A stretch of DNA of 64,000 nucleotides from Antedon mediterranea (GCF_964355755.1 NC_092674.1:13521001-13585000); one strand, 5' to 3'; shown: positions 9,392 to 20,790, counted from the stretch's first letter. Program-made: numbers and translations. Notes: generated by a model not told the origin, from the letters alone.

Positions 9392-10560
9392 TAGTAGTAG
9401 GCCTAGTATTGTCGTGGATGCCATTCCATTTTCAGATTGTTATTTGTAAATTAAAGTGCAATTAACCCAGCAATTGTCATATTTCATTTAGAGTAGTACG
9501 TCCTGTACGCCCTCTATAATGTTCCCTATTATGTCATAATTAATCATGAATTATTCATGATTTCTGCCCACGGTCGTCCTGGAAAAAAAAATTACCCGTC
9601 CTGTACTTAGAATTTACTTTGACAATAATTTGCTCACGGTTGTATGGCGGCGCCCTTCCACATAATCTTTTATCCCATCCCATCCTATTGAAACCGAATT
9701 TAGACATTTTTAAATAGATTTGATTTGGTACGCTACCAATAATACTGCTGTTTTAATAATACAGTAGAAAGATTTCTCGCCTATGTAAACAAAAGAAGGG
9801 TTACTTCTTGACACTCTCAAATGGCTTTATAGATTGTTGCTATTAATTCGGTTCGAACGTAAATGAGTTGGCAGTAAATTAATAGAATTTTTAAAAGGAA
9901 GTTAAAGAGAGGCGTATGAATGAAGGTGAGCGAATAAGGCCTATTCCACATCTTTGTGTGTGATTGATGCGTTTATACCTATTATAGAGACTTTTATATA
10001 CATTCTGTAAAAGCATGTTTCATTGTTGTTGCCGACGGATCGATTATGATGTTATGTATAATACAGGTCATGATTATTGTTATTAAAATAGGAAAATAAA
10101 CTACTAAATTGTGTTTGTGTTGTACCATGTTGTGTTTCAGTTACTGAACAACATAGTTCTGCTGGTTCTGTTACTTATATACAACAGTACTTTATAATAA
10201 TATTTAATACAATGTGCTTATATAGAATACAATTTGCTTATGTATCACTGTTTCACATTGATCAAAGCGATTGACATTATTATTACAATGTAGTAGCAGT
10301 TAACAATATATATCTCAATTATGTATTGAATGAAATTTAAAATCACTTCATTGTTTAATAATACGTTCGTTTTAATAATGCTTTTAAACCAAAATTCCGA
10401 TTTAACCAGTCTAATTTGTGCTGGATAAAGAGCAGTTCAGAGCACAGGATCGGCTAAATGCATGACAATCACCTGAAACTAGTAATTGGTTTGTGCAGAC
10501 GCCTAGTAATTGGATTGTACAGACGCCTGGTGTCATTCTCACACCGAAGTCCCTATGTCA
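9392..10560. repeat. Dispersed block with close copy at 42090-43130
   Basis: This is non-coding and matches 42090-43130 over most of its length (for example gttcgaacgtaaatgagttg versus gttcggacgtaaatgagttt). It contains an 88-bp segment (9509-9596) between two copies of cgtcctgtac (9499-9508, 9597-9606). Near its right end ctagtaattgg...cagacgc is tandemly duplicated (10479-10530), a feature shared with the other copy. Confidence 0.7.
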
Positions 10561-11091
10561 ACAGAGTCCAGGACAAAACAAAGGAAACAAAACACCGAAA
10601 TGGATGGAAAATGTCATTTATTATTAAATGACGAAATAACTAAATATATAACTACTGTAATAATAATAAAGGGGGCAGCCACCATTACATTATGTAGATT
10701 ATGGTGTTGATATTACATCTAATACCTTACATTACGTGAAGGCTGCCCCTGTTGAATATATAGTATTAACAATTAGCATTCACCATTGTTACATAGATAA
10801 AGGCACCATTAATATACTTGTAAAATAACCGATAATATAATATAAAAGTTATAGGTCTATACAGAATCGTAACTAACATATCGTAGAATTAATATACATA
10901 AACAAATTGAGATATAATTATTATGGGCACACACGCCGTGCCCACGAACACATAACAAAAATTGAGATATAATAATTAATTCTATCATGAAACGGTGGAA
11001 AGAAGGGGTGGATGGAGGGAACAACAATTTATTGAAGTGTTGGTCCAAAGGAAGGCAAAAGGAAAAAGAATGTACATTACTAAAACACTTA
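10561..11091. other. Unassigned AT-rich sequence
   Basis: No gene is recognised. A pair of 10-bp inverted sequences (gggggcagcc near 10671, ggctgccccc-like near 10740) and a small hairpin at 10923-10943 (gggcac...gtgccc) sit here. A string beginning aaattgagatataat occurs on both sides of that hairpin (about 10904 and 10958). Confidence 0.45.
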
Positions 11092-11237
11092 TACAAAATA
11101 TCCCCTGAACGCCAATGGGTCAAAGACATGACCTTCTCGAAGGTAAAAGCCATTAAACACGCATACAAAATATCCCCTTGAACGCCCTTGGATCAAAAGT
11201 ACATGACCTTCTCAAAGTTAAAAGCAATAACAGAACC
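11092..11237. repeat. Two-copy tandem repeat, about 72 bp
   Basis: The unit starting tacaaaatatcccctgaacg at 11092 recurs at 11164 as tacaaaatatccccttgaac with about 10% divergence. Both copies include acatgaccttctc. No coding frame runs through both units. Confidence 0.75.
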
Positions 11238-12840
11238 CTTGGGAACATTCCTGAACTCTATCGACACAAACCCAAGTTTCATTTGGTGAAAAATGTTCTT
11301 TTCTGTTAAAACCGGGTCTAGTAAAATCTCGAAGGTACTCTGACGCTAGATTATCGAGACAATTATGAACATTCAAATGTCTTACATTGAATTCTACAAT
11401 GTAAAGGAAGCGTTTTGTAATATTTTAATTTTTTTACCAAAGATACCAACAAACTCTGTGTTACATTAGCCCAGTCAACAAAGTGACCATTGGCATTAGC
11501 GCACGTCGTATTAACTTAAAACTTTCTAATTCTGCATAGACCTCTCGCTCACCCTCTATTAAGTGTGGACGATGGACTGTTAAACTGATAAAAAACCTCG
11601 GTTACCATATAATTATTGAAATTACTATTTGTAAAATAAACCTAGTCTGGTTGTCAGTGCCATTTTTAGACTAAATAAGATGAAGAATATAACAGTTTAA
11701 AGTACCATGCTTATTATTCGGGGCGGGGTGGTTATTAGGGGTTGGGGGGTTCATTCGTGAGAGGCGTTTTTTGATAAAATTTCATAATAAAATAAAATCC
11801 CATATATGAACAAACCTGTCTTTAGATATAAAGAATATTAACACAAACACAGAATCTGTATTATCAAGATACTGATTGGTGGCCCATCTATTGTCCTTTT
11901 GTTGTTTTACATCCTTTATTACTGTATGTTAATTTCATTGTTATGTATTGCTTTTGCTATTTTTGAGTGTTTAGTAAATGTATTTGTTAGTATGGGGCAA
12001 ACCTTTAACTAACGAAATCTTTTTTTTTGCTCCAATTTGCTTTTGATATTGGTGAATAAAGAAGAATATAAAATACAATTGTATTTAATATAATGATAGA
12101 GTTAACGATTGTATCAAAATGATTGGTAAATTGTAGGTATAGCAGTCAATGAATTCTTCCACAAATAGAATTGTGTTTGTCTTATAAAACAATATTGTGC
12201 GTATTAATATATGTGGCGGGTGGAGGTTGGATATTCCAAATATGTTTCATGTGGGAGAGGGCGTTTATTCAAATAAATGCAGTAGGCCTAATTGATATAA
12301 TCAATACATTATTTAGTTTAAATCAAACACCAAATAATGAAAATCACTAATGGGCCATTTCGGTACAAGCAAGACGTTTTCAAACGGCTTGCAACACCAT
12401 GGGCCACAGCATCCCGGGTCTCAACGGCGATACACATGCAGATAACGCACAATTGATTTGATGTTTTTATGGGGTTTTTTTTGCAGTATATATTTTATTT
12501 CGCTTAAGTTCAGTCTACACTATCAAACTTTATGTGAAAAAAAAGTGATGTGCCCATATATGGACATGATTATGTCATATCACTACCATATTTGGGTACA
12601 GTACATTACACTTTTTTACATTTTATGTTATCTACATTTGTTATTCAACGTATAAAATGGAACTTCGTGTAATCGCTGATGGGATAGCGACATAACCTGA
12701 CACTTTGCTGGTTTCAATAACAGTAGGTTGGCTGTAGACCACTTTGCAATATACTCTACTACGACGTCCCCTTGTAATGATTATATCACAATCTGAGCGA
12801 ATACATCTTGGAAAGAACGTGTCATCCGCGTATTGTCATG
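11238..12840. repeat. Decayed block similar to 30530-31250, plus unassigned sequence
   Basis: 11290-12060 parallels 30530-31250 (shared cgaaggtactctgac, ttcggggcggggtgg and tttgtatggggcaaacc-type strings). 12060-12840 has no assignment. No gene is visible. Confidence 0.6.
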
Positions 12841-12842
12841 GT

Positions 12843-13260
12843 TTATTTTGTAAATGTAGTTGCAAAACGCATCATATCAGTAACGCCATCAGGCCCAGGA
12901 TGTTTGTGTGTAGGCGTTTTAAATATTTTATTTAATATCCGATCAGGATGAATATACAGATCCGTAAGTTTAGGAACATATAGACATGGCGACGTGATTT
13001 CGTTCGTACTACCATTTTGATCAGTAAAGTACGATGCAAACAACGAGTTGAATCCCTAAGATTTTATTAGGGTCATTACAAACAGAATCATTTAAAAGAC
13101 AAGTTGTCTACACAGGTTCTCTTTGACTTAATAAAAGACCAACACTGTTTTAAGTTATCAGATTTGTTCATTAGATTATACAACGATCGGCTATAAGAAC
13201 ATTCAATTGAATATTTTATTTTATTTCATAGGCTATTCTCTGTATCCCAGTCATATCAGC
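12843..13260 (-). pseudogene. Non-LTR reverse-transcriptase relic, N-terminal side of the RT domain
   Basis: On the minus strand the fragments read QCWSFIKSKRTCVDNL, then FASYFTDQNGS, LYIHPDRILNKIF and KHPGPDGV, the last being the conserved RT entry motif. Stops and a frameshift lie near 13060-13085. A close copy with the same order is at 61320-61720, so the relic was already present when the region duplicated. Confidence 0.65.
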
Positions 13261-13660
13261 CTTTCCAGTTTGCTTCTGGTCTTTAGTGATTCATGACCTC
13301 AATTGACGTTTCCCTCCTATATTATTATACGTTTCATGTAACACATTATCAATTCCTTTAACTTTTAAAATTATATTCCTATGATGGGTGTGGACAGTAG
13401 ACATAATCAATGATAAATGACATTTCGCGTATTATCATAATTCATTCTCGGTAACAGTAGGTTCAGTTCTGTGGTGGGTCAAATTCCATACAATAAACAT
13501 TAAATTGGCGGATGGTCAAACATTGTAGTTTTATTTTTCCCTGTTCATACCTATATTTTTTATTTTATTTTATTCAGTTGACAACCAACTAAACATAAAC
13601 ATAATAAACTATAATAATACATTCAAATATACAACAATAACATAAACAAAAATCGGAACA
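13261..13660. repeat. Block sequence paralogous to 61720-62030
   Basis: This AT-rich, non-coding stretch matches 61720-62030 (gcttctggtctttagtgatt; gggttcagttctgtggtggg-type). The paralogue diverges at about 62030. Confidence 0.65.
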
Positions 13661-14160
13661 TCATAGAGATTTAACAATTTTACCATTAAATACATTTAAA
13701 CTATCATAAAATAAATCAAAAAAGCACACTATTAAATGTGTTAGGTAACTGCTGAAAAATACATGTTTTGTGCATTCAACACGACCACAAGGAACGTGAA
13801 GCAAACACTTACTGCGAGTACCAGTTGGTATATTCAACTTAAACAAAGCAACAAGAGGACAATAATAAACAGAATTGAAAGAGTTGTATAAAAATACCAT
13901 ATAAAAAACAACTCGATTTTCGAGAGAAATAAGAGTAACATTATAATTAGGACAAGTGCGAGTAAAGAATGTAATAAATTTGTTATGAACATTAGAAATA
14001 CGCCGAGATTGTGTACAAGAAATTGAATTAAAAATGACTGAACAATATTCCGGGTGGGGGCGCACGATTGAAAATAGGCTTTCGCTGATTATACTATGTC
14101 CAAGAAAAACCCGTCGTGTTATTTTAACATTCTTACTACATCAAGACGTAACTGAGATTT
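13661..14160 (-). pseudogene. Non-LTR reverse-transcriptase C-terminal relic
   Basis: The minus strand reads ITRRVFLGHSIISESLFSI leading into VRPHPEYCSVIFNSISCTQS and then NVHNKFITFFTR. RPHxEYCS is a strong landmark of the post-RT region of CR1/jockey-like elements. It ends with SSYLTHLIVCFFDLF-type sequence. No RT palm is present. The upstream part also occurs at 62140-62231, where an unrelated L2-type element is inserted. Confidence 0.7.
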
Positions 14161-14239
14161 CAAAACAACAGTCCTAAGTAGCATTTCTGTTACCAATCTC
14201 AACTGTGTTGCCTCCAAATAATAACACTAGGTATATTAC

Positions 14240-14430
14240 CCGGGTCGTTATATGTTGGGTTTTGTACATATGTAGGGGACACCTCATGAAACGTCACCAA
14301 AAACATGCATAATTCAGTAGTCATATGCGTCTTGCCCGGGTCTTGTCTTGTTGAGAACCATTTTTTTTTTGTCTTGTTGCTACAGCTGGTGGCGCATTGT
14401 TTTTTTTTTTGGGGGGGGGGGGGGAAATTG
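14240..14430. repeat. Partial copy of a foldback MITE end, followed by a T/G homopolymer run
   Basis: 14265-14320 (gtacatatgtaggggacacc, then catgaaacgtcaccaaa) matches one end of the foldback element at 24255-24961. It is followed by a run of T then about 14 G (14400-14424), which is a likely assembly-length uncertainty. Confidence 0.55.
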
Positions 14431-14449
14431 AAATAATAAAAAAAAAATA

Positions 14450-14630
14450 TTACAAAGTGCGACAGCAGTTATTACAAAGTGCGAAATGAGTTTTTACAAA
14501 GTGTGAGAGCTCGAATGTTATCACAAAGTGTGACAGTTTTGTCACCATGTGCGCGCAACAGGTATTACAAAGTATTATGTGACGATTATTACAAAGTGCG
14601 ACAGTACAAAGAGGGTTTACAGATAGTTAT
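14450..14630 (+). repeat. Degenerate interspersed array of attacaaagtgcgacag
   Basis: About six variants of the core tacaaagtgyga occur in 180 bp, with irregular spacing of roughly 22-45 bp (14451, 14473, 14496, 14520, 14560 and 14589). Some are followed by a gttat/gttttt spacer. The overlapping 74-residue forward ORF is a by-product of the repeat. Confidence 0.6.
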
Positions 14631-14639
14631 TATATATGC

Positions 14640-15040
14640 GATGTTTTTTTTTTCAAGACAGTTTATCAGGAACCGATCCTATTTTTGTTCTTTCTTGAGT
14701 TAAGTTTCGGGATCATTAATTTGAAAAATAATAGTTCTTTGGTGAGATCTTGCTTGGAGGTTTCCAGGTCCCGGGGTTTAAATGACCGCGACTTTTAAAC
14801 TATCATTGGTTGATCTAACTGCCCAATGTCAAGATTAACCTTGACGAAGTATTCTCGACAATACAGTAATCCTCGATACAAAATATGAAATGATATATGA
14901 CTCGCAATGTGAGTTGGTTCATTTAGGTATGCTATGTACGCCGGTATGCTCTTTAAATTTTAAAATTAAATATTTATTTAATCACACTGAATTATATAAT
15001 AACAATAATAATAATAATTATTAATATGTGTAACACTTAC
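14640..15040. repeat. Flank of ankyrin-exon block, copy 1
   Basis: 14720-15040 resembles 33860-34197 and 45500-45730 (tggtgagatcttgcttg; ttaaccttgac; tttaaatcacactgaatta-type). It is non-coding and downstream (minus strand) of the ankyrin exon. Confidence 0.55.
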
Positions 15041-15139
15041 ATTACTTAGAAGATCCAATTTAGCACCAGCCTTGAGCAAAATAGTGCAAACATCTGTGTG
15101 GCCGTTTTGTGCAGCGACATATAAAGGTGACACTCCATC
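15041..15139 (-). CDS. Single ankyrin-repeat exon, copy 1 (99 bp)
   Basis: On the minus strand an acceptor (gtttcag) precedes, and a canonical donor (gtaagtg) follows, a 99-bp exon encoding exactly one 33-residue ankyrin repeat. It begins DGVSPLYVAAQNGHTDV and continues CTILLKAGAKLDLLSN. The pattern G-x-SPL-x-x-AA-x-x-GH-x-x-V-x-x-LL-x-x-GA is diagnostic of the fold, which mediates protein-protein binding. One repeat per exon with phase 0 borders is common in large ankyrin genes. Close copies lie at 34198-34296 (intact) and 53848-53905 (truncated). No neighbouring exon of the same gene is seen, so it may belong to a large gene or be a duplicated orphan exon. Confidence 0.75.
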
Positions 15140-15712
15140 CTGAAACATTACAAACATGATGTTATAGTATTTTTCACTCTAAACAAAGTATTAATATTGT
15201 ACTGAAATCAATAAGATGTTATCAATTAAAAATAACGTTATGGATTCAAATAATGTTACTTTGTTAAATTAAATAAAGATTATTTACCACTGGTGTTTAC
15301 TTTAAGATAATGTATTTTATACGTATACATTTGTCTTGTTTGTATAGTATTGTTCATATAGGCCTAAGTACTAAACAAATGTAAACCAAATAAGTGTTTC
15401 TTTGCCTTTATCAGGTAGTGCTAACGAGTGAAAATTATGATAAAGTGGCGTTTGAACTGGCAGTTATGACAAAAAATATAATACTAGGATCCAAAGTCTG
15501 TTCAACTAAATACTTACTATTGGTTTTGTTTTAGAGTTACTGGGCTGGAATATTTTTTTATATTTTTTTATTTTTTTTTTTAAAGATGTTTTACTAAATC
15601 AAATTGATATATCGATTCATATCCATTTAATGTATCATTTGCATAAAATGAATAATGTAGCTCGTACAGAACAACACAATACAGAAACAGAAAAGTCACC
15701 ATTAAAAAAAAA
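15140..15712. repeat. Ankyrin-block sequence, copy 1
   Basis: This non-coding stretch is similar to 34300-35640 and 53906-55330 in patches (ctttaagataatgtattttat; ttgaactggcagtta). It is shorter than the other copies because of internal deletions. Confidence 0.55.
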
Positions 15713-16010
15713 TCATTCTCTAACATTCAGTGTTCTAAAGGCAGATGTTAAAACTATTACGAAATCTATTTGCACGAGGGGTGATGGACCGCTTCTTTGA
15801 ACTTCAAAAATAGTGCATGCGATAGGTTGGGTCTTGTAAAATCGAATGTGTTTTCTTAGTAAAGTATCTAATGATTCAAATTGAGATCTGCTTGAGATCT
15901 GCTCTGCTCGTTTGAGTTCAAACGTGTCCTTTTGTGCCATTTTGATACCCTTACCCTTAATTGGTCGTGCCATTTAAGATCACAAGTGATTTACTTACAA
16001 TCTCATCTTC
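15713..16010 (-). pseudogene. Non-LTR reverse-transcriptase C-terminal relic, copy 1
   Basis: This region corresponds to the relics at 35640-36060 and 55330-55790. The minus strand retains SLDTLLRKHIRFYKTQPI-type sequence, but the middle seen in the second copy (FYKSVIESILTFIIVAWF) is deleted. No RT palm is present. Confidence 0.5.
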
Positions 16011-16357
16011 AGAGTGGGTACCGTATTAATTTCTTATTGTAGGTGATTTTACGTTATAAAATGTCGTCATTGTTTTCAATTGTTTTCACCTGCTTTGATA
16101 GAGACAATACTGTTAATAATTGTTTATTAGTAAACACATAGGGTACCCAAAACCAACCCAGTGTATTTGTGCACATAATAGTGTGTAACATTTGTAATTC
16201 AGAGCGTTTATTTGACACGAAAAAGCATGTGAACTCCTGAAAACGTACATAATCATAATTATAATGTAGTACATATTGATTTTTGACGTAATGATTGTTG
16301 TTGTTTTTTTAGACCACAGTAAGCGGTTGGTGTAACTTCACATTAATGATATATTGA

Positions 16358-18505
16358 TACTTGCTTGATACTTGCTTGATGTTATGGGTCGGTTAGAAAG
16401 CTAAATATAGCTTATATGACCCTTCCTGTCTTCTTATAACTCCGCGCTCCAGGTGTACACATAATGTTCCAAAGTGATTATAAATATGAAAAGGTAAACT
16501 TGCAGTCAAGGGACTTCCAATGACCATTGAGGAGTGACTTGAACAGATTTATATTTGGAGCTTTTACAATATTAGATGGTAAGTTATTCCACGAGTCCAC
16601 AACTCTACAACTGAAGGAAAACTTCCTGGAATTAAGCCTAAACTTGTTTTTATATAGCTTGTATTCATGACCTCTAGTTCCATGACAATCAACAAATGTA
16701 AAAAACTTTCTGCATTCAATAGCGTCAAGACCATTTATAATTCTGAAGATTTGGATCATATCCGCTCTTAATCGTCTGTACTCCAGTGTAGGTAAACCCA
16801 AAAACTTCAATCTATACGGATATGCCAAATGTTTTATTTCTGACAATGATTTGGTAGCTCTTCGTTGAACCGACTCGATTTTCTTAATCAGTCCAATTTG
16901 ATGAGGTGCCCAGACACAACAGTTAAATTCCAAGATAGGGCGGACTAAAGATTTGTATAGACTAAGAAACATATCCTTATCGTTGTAACAAAAAGTCCTT
17001 TTGATGAGACCCACTATTTTATTTGCCTTAGCAACACAGCAATTTATATGATAATCAAAGTTCAATTTGTGATCAAAGTATACTCCAAGATCCTTTTTTA
17101 TAGCAGTCTCTTCAATTTTAACTTTATCTTGTACATTTACAAAATACTCATTCTTCTCATTTGTTTTCCCCATATACAACATCTTGCACTTGTTGGCATT
17201 GAAAGGAGTTGCCATCTGGTCGATCAATTAAACATATTATCAAGTGAGATCTGCAATTTTTCTTTGGATTCCCTATAATCATAAACTTTAGTATCATCAG
17301 CGAACATCTTAACTTCTGATACTGCAACTTCAGGCAAGTCATTGATAAAGAGTAAGAATAAAATCGGACCAAGCACACTTCCTTGCGGAACACCACTTAT
17401 CACATCAGACCATTTCGACAGAGTCCCATTTAACATTACTCGTTGTCTTCTACCTTTTAAGAAGTCTTGAATCCAATTATAGACGCTACCGGAGATACCA
17501 TAAGCTTCAACCTTCCTTAACAGTCTCATATGAGGTACAGAATCGAAGGCCTTTTGGAAGTCTAAATATGCCACATCAATATCACGCCCATCATCTAAAA
17601 GCTTAGACCAATGTTCTACTATCTCTAATAGTTGCGTTGTTGTGGATCTACCGGACCTAAAGCCATGTTGATGTTCCGATAATAAGTTATTGTTGACAAA
17701 TTGCTTAATTAAAGAATCTCTAATAATGCTTTCCATAACTTTACAACATACAGCAGTCAAGCTAACAGGCCGATAATTATTTACTTCCACCCTGCTTCTT
17801 TTTTAAAAAATAGGTACAATAATTATGAGCTTCTTTCCAATTCCGAGGAACAATACCTTCTTTCAATGAATTAGAAAAAATTGTACTTAGCGGCTCAGAA
17901 ATATAAGCTCTGCACTCTCTTAAAATCATAGGGTGAATACCATCAGGTCCTGGACTTTTAGTCACATTTAACTTCTTTAAATATTTTTCAACGATTTGGG
18001 GTGATATTTCAACTTCAGAACAAACTGTATCAAAAACTCTTCTTTGAAACTCTGGTACGTTATCAATATCTTCCCTTACAAAAACTGTAGAGAAAAAAAG
18101 TATTAAGTATCTCAGTCTTGGACTGATCATCACTGTGTGCCACATTGTTCTCATCTTTCAGGGATGGTAGTCTCGCTTTAACCTTGGTTTTGGAGTTTAC
18201 ATATCGCTAGAATGATTTGGGTTTCTCTTTTATTTCGGAAGCAATCATTTTTTCAAAGTTCCAAATGGCCTTCCTTTTCATGGATGTTACTTTATTTCTA
18301 GCATCTTTAAATTTTGCTTTATTAGATCTGCTTGGACAATGGTTATACCTAAACCATGCTTTTGTTTTAAGCTTTATCATTTTCTTCATACCCTTGTTTA
18401 TCCAAAGAGGCTCTTTGACCTTACTGTTGTCCCCATTTTTTGCCTTGGGAATGTGTCGTCCACTAGTTTCTGCAATAATTTCATTAAACAAATTCCAACA
18501 CTTGA
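16358..18505 (-). mobile_element. CR1-type non-LTR retrotransposon, 5'-truncated
   Basis: Comparison with the uninterrupted copies near 22090-22140 and 36717-36770 shows an insertion between ttga at 16354-16357 and ttga at 18502-18505. The 3' end on the minus strand is a short tandem tail (two copies of an 11-bp unit, plus-strand atacttgcttg), as usual for CR1-like elements. About 2.1 kb remains: pre-RT linker, RT and C-terminal domain, but no endonuclease. Confidence 0.8.
16478..18491 (-). pseudogene. CR1-type reverse transcriptase, broken by frameshifts and stops
   Basis: Minus-strand order: linker IWNFEKMIASEIKEKPKSF (18491-18207), then LNVTKSPGPDGIHPMIL (about 17930), NNYRPVSLTAVCCKVME (17780), YLDFQKAFDSVPH (17560), ISGVPQGSVLGPILFLLFIN (17390), catalytic MFADDTKVYDY (17300), FNANKCKMLYMG (17190), LGVYFDHKLNF, VRPILEFNCCVWAPH (16920) and SWNNLPSNIV (16590). 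Breaks: a TAG after KSF at about 18204, a frameshift near 18080-18100, a frameshift near 17790 (LKKKQGG) and a TAA at about 17225. All RT motifs including the FADD catalytic pair are still readable, so decay is moderate. Confidence 0.88.
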
Positions 18506-18592
18506 AACATCATAATGTTAATTAGTCACCTATAATATGGTCATTTGCCATATACGATGATTTAAAAATTCAGAGTTTTAATATTATAGTAT

Positions 18593-18900
18593 TACAGTTG
18601 AATCTTCGTGAGTGGTCACCTCCCTTAACGGTCGTAGTTTCAAAAGACCGTTTGTTCTTCATCTAATTAGTGGACCACCTGTAAGCAGCCATCTCATGTG
18701 AGCAGCCGAAGCAAATTTGTTTACAACACATCAGATTGTTTGTATGGTAAATTACCTCCCTTAAGCGGCCACACACAAAAATTGGCTGCAGTCGCGTGCG
18801 CAAATGTTAGCTTAGTATTTACCGACCGACCAACCGACCGACCGACCGACATAGTGAGCTGTAGAGTTTGCACGCGACTAAAAATACAATTTTGATACTT
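18593..18900. mobile_element. pogo/Tigger-like MITE fragment, copy 1
   Basis: From tacagttgaatc at 18593 the sequence shows repeated variants of cacctcccttaacggccg and taagcggccac, as at 36822-37100. A CAGT terminus after TA is typical of pogo/Tigger relatives of Tc1/mariner. No transposase is encoded and the right end is not clear. A (CGAC)n microsatellite follows inside (18822-18853). Confidence 0.5.
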
Positions 18901-19029
18901 ATATTGATATTTCTGTATAAAGAACATTTCTGTGTGTTTTTAGATGAGATGAGAAAACTACACAGATTTTGATTGACTGAAGAAATGATTTGCACATTTG
19001 TAGAATACCTTTTGCTCATTTAACGTCAA

Positions 19030-19230
19030 AACTGATCGTTTTTACATTTAACGGCGAGATGTTTGCACATTTGCGGGTAATGAATGTTTACATATTTGTA
19101 CATTTGAAGATAAAATGTTTGCACAAAATGTTGTTGTTTGCACATTTGAAGGTAAAATGTTAGCACAAATGTGGTTGTTTGCACAAACGTGACTTTTTTC
19201 ACATTTAACGGCTCCACACGGGCACTACAC
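19030..19230. repeat. Degenerate array of gtttgcacatttgaaggtaaaatg
   Basis: Variants of tttgcacatttgaaggtaaa and ttgcacaaa recur about six times between 19060 and 19195. They are bordered by two copies of cacatttaacggc/tacatttaacggc (about 19043 and 19199). The short minus-strand ORF here is a by-product. Confidence 0.55.
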
Positions 19231-19609
19231 GGGAGAAGCCCTTGATCAATGTTAGGACCAATCAAGGTACTTTAAACAGTCATGGCTTAGTCATCACTCA
19301 GATAAATGTAAGAATAAAATGACACTGCTGCCACTACAGACGTCGTATGCATAGTCAATTAAGACTGATGTAGGCCAAAACAATAATAAAAAATGCTGTA
19401 TAAATTTAGTTACACAAATACAAATATGAAATCATGAGAAGAAACACTCGGGAATTTACCATCTTAGAATTATATTCATGGCTAATGCCTCTATGTTAAT
19501 ATTTGAAGTAATCATCGGCTATCGCAGACGCCTACATCGGATGTAGGCATAGGTGTTTACACATGTGTTGGAAAATCAAATATTCGTTAATAGATCGTAT
19601 AGATAGATA

Positions 19610-20280
19610 GATCGTTGTTTTCTTTGTTTTACTAAATAATGAAAATAACGATTTAATCGAGTCGTCTTTAGATTTGCAAGTAACAGAGAAGCATATATTT
19701 TGTCCATTGTCAGATGGTTATTGGATCTGTGTTGTTGATTACCCTAATACTTATAGAATTAACCGCTTTAAGTCACAGTGCATAGTAGGTATTAACCAGG
19801 GAGATGTAAAATATACATCTCCCTGGTATTAATGTATTAGAACTTTAGTAACTGCCATTTTCCGATATCTACTTTCGACTCAATGTATTTCATTTTTTTT
19901 ATGAATATGAACAGTTTGTCTTAAATGAAAGTTAAATTGAATTTGAATTGCGTGTTTATTGTATTAACAATTGTCTGTAATTTTAGTATTAATTTGTTTA
20001 ATATGTTCTTATGAGGGTTAATTTTACAGGAACAACTTGGTACTTTTTTTAAAATTCTTTTTTTGGAAATTATTGCAATTAAAGCGTAATTTTAATTAAT
20101 TAATTAATTAATTTTGAATTAAAATTCAGCAATCGTCATATTCCATTTGGAATACTACGTCCTGTAAAATGACAAGAATTTACTCATGGTTGTATTATGG
20201 CGCCCTTCCTTATAGCTTTTAATCGCATCCACTCCTATTACTACTGCAACCGTATTTGAAACATTTTTAAACATATTTTT
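19610..20280. repeat. Dispersed block, further copy
   Basis: Resembles 175-640 and 59600-60120 (gatttgcaagtaacagagaa; gaattgcgtgtttattgtat). It contains a 31-bp palindromic insertion at 19796-19826 and a short (TTAA)n run at 20095-20113. Confidence 0.65.
19796..19826. mobile_element. 31-bp palindromic micro-insertion in TATTAA
   Basis: Thirteen-base perfect arms (ccagggagatgta and complement) surround a 5-base centre. tattaa flanks both sides (19790-19795 and 19827-19832). The uninterrupted copies at about 315 and 59745 have a single tattaa in the same context (ataggtattaaatgt), showing this is an insertion with a 6-bp duplication. Confidence 0.75.
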
Positions 20281-20284
20281 GATT

Positions 20285-20610
20285 TGAAAATAACCGTTGA
20301 ACAAAAGGTCATGTAGCTAGATCATTACGTAATCTTCAACACGCCCGTTAATTCATAGAACAACAGAGTCTATAACACTATAATCGGGTCCTGAGTTTTA
20401 GGTCCAACTTGTAAAGTTCTTTACCATGTCTTTCCACAATGAAATATAAAGTATATAGTTGAGAGTGTTTTGATGATGATGAAATCGGTAGACGATTTGA
20501 AAATTGCCTTGTGTTAAAGAATAAGCTTGTTTTGTCAATTTGTTGAGATTTCTACATAAACGTTCATAACGTTTGACCTAGTTATCCAATGATATTGGCT
20601 GTTCCTTCAT
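20285..20610. repeat. Block paralogous to 25910-26100
   Basis: Shares aaataaccgttgaacaaaag and atgtagctagatcattac with 25915-25960. This copy is the empty site (atagaac at 20355-20361) for the palindrome inserted at 25985. No gene is present. Confidence 0.7.
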
Positions 20611-20661
20611 GCAAAAGCTAATCAATCAAGCTTTCTAATGACCTTAAGTAAAATGTGATTG

Positions 20662-20790
20662 GTTCTTCGGCTAGTGTTAAAGGAGAGGCGAGAATTTTCG
20701 AAGTCGCCAAACCTTTCCTTAGCAGTCAGAACGTAACGTTAAAACTAAAATTACAGTTGCTGAAAAACTAATCCAATTTTTTTCACAAAA
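20662..20790 (+). pseudogene. Decayed copy of hypothetical exon (see 32620-32840)
   Basis: The forward frame FEVAKPFLSSQNVTLKLKLQ is shared with 32737-32830 but ends in an early stop (KN then stop), and the upstream half is missing. The family is not recognised. Confidence 0.35.

Noticed and set aside
14400-14424. T-run followed by G-run as a functional site
   Set aside because: Simple homopolymers, likely uncertain in length; no structural context.
19790-19832. piggyBac assignment for the 31-bp palindrome (TTAA target, CCA/TGG ends)
   Set aside because: On the right side TTAA is not adjacent to the palindrome; the duplicated string is TATTAA, so a standard TTAA duplication does not fit cleanly.
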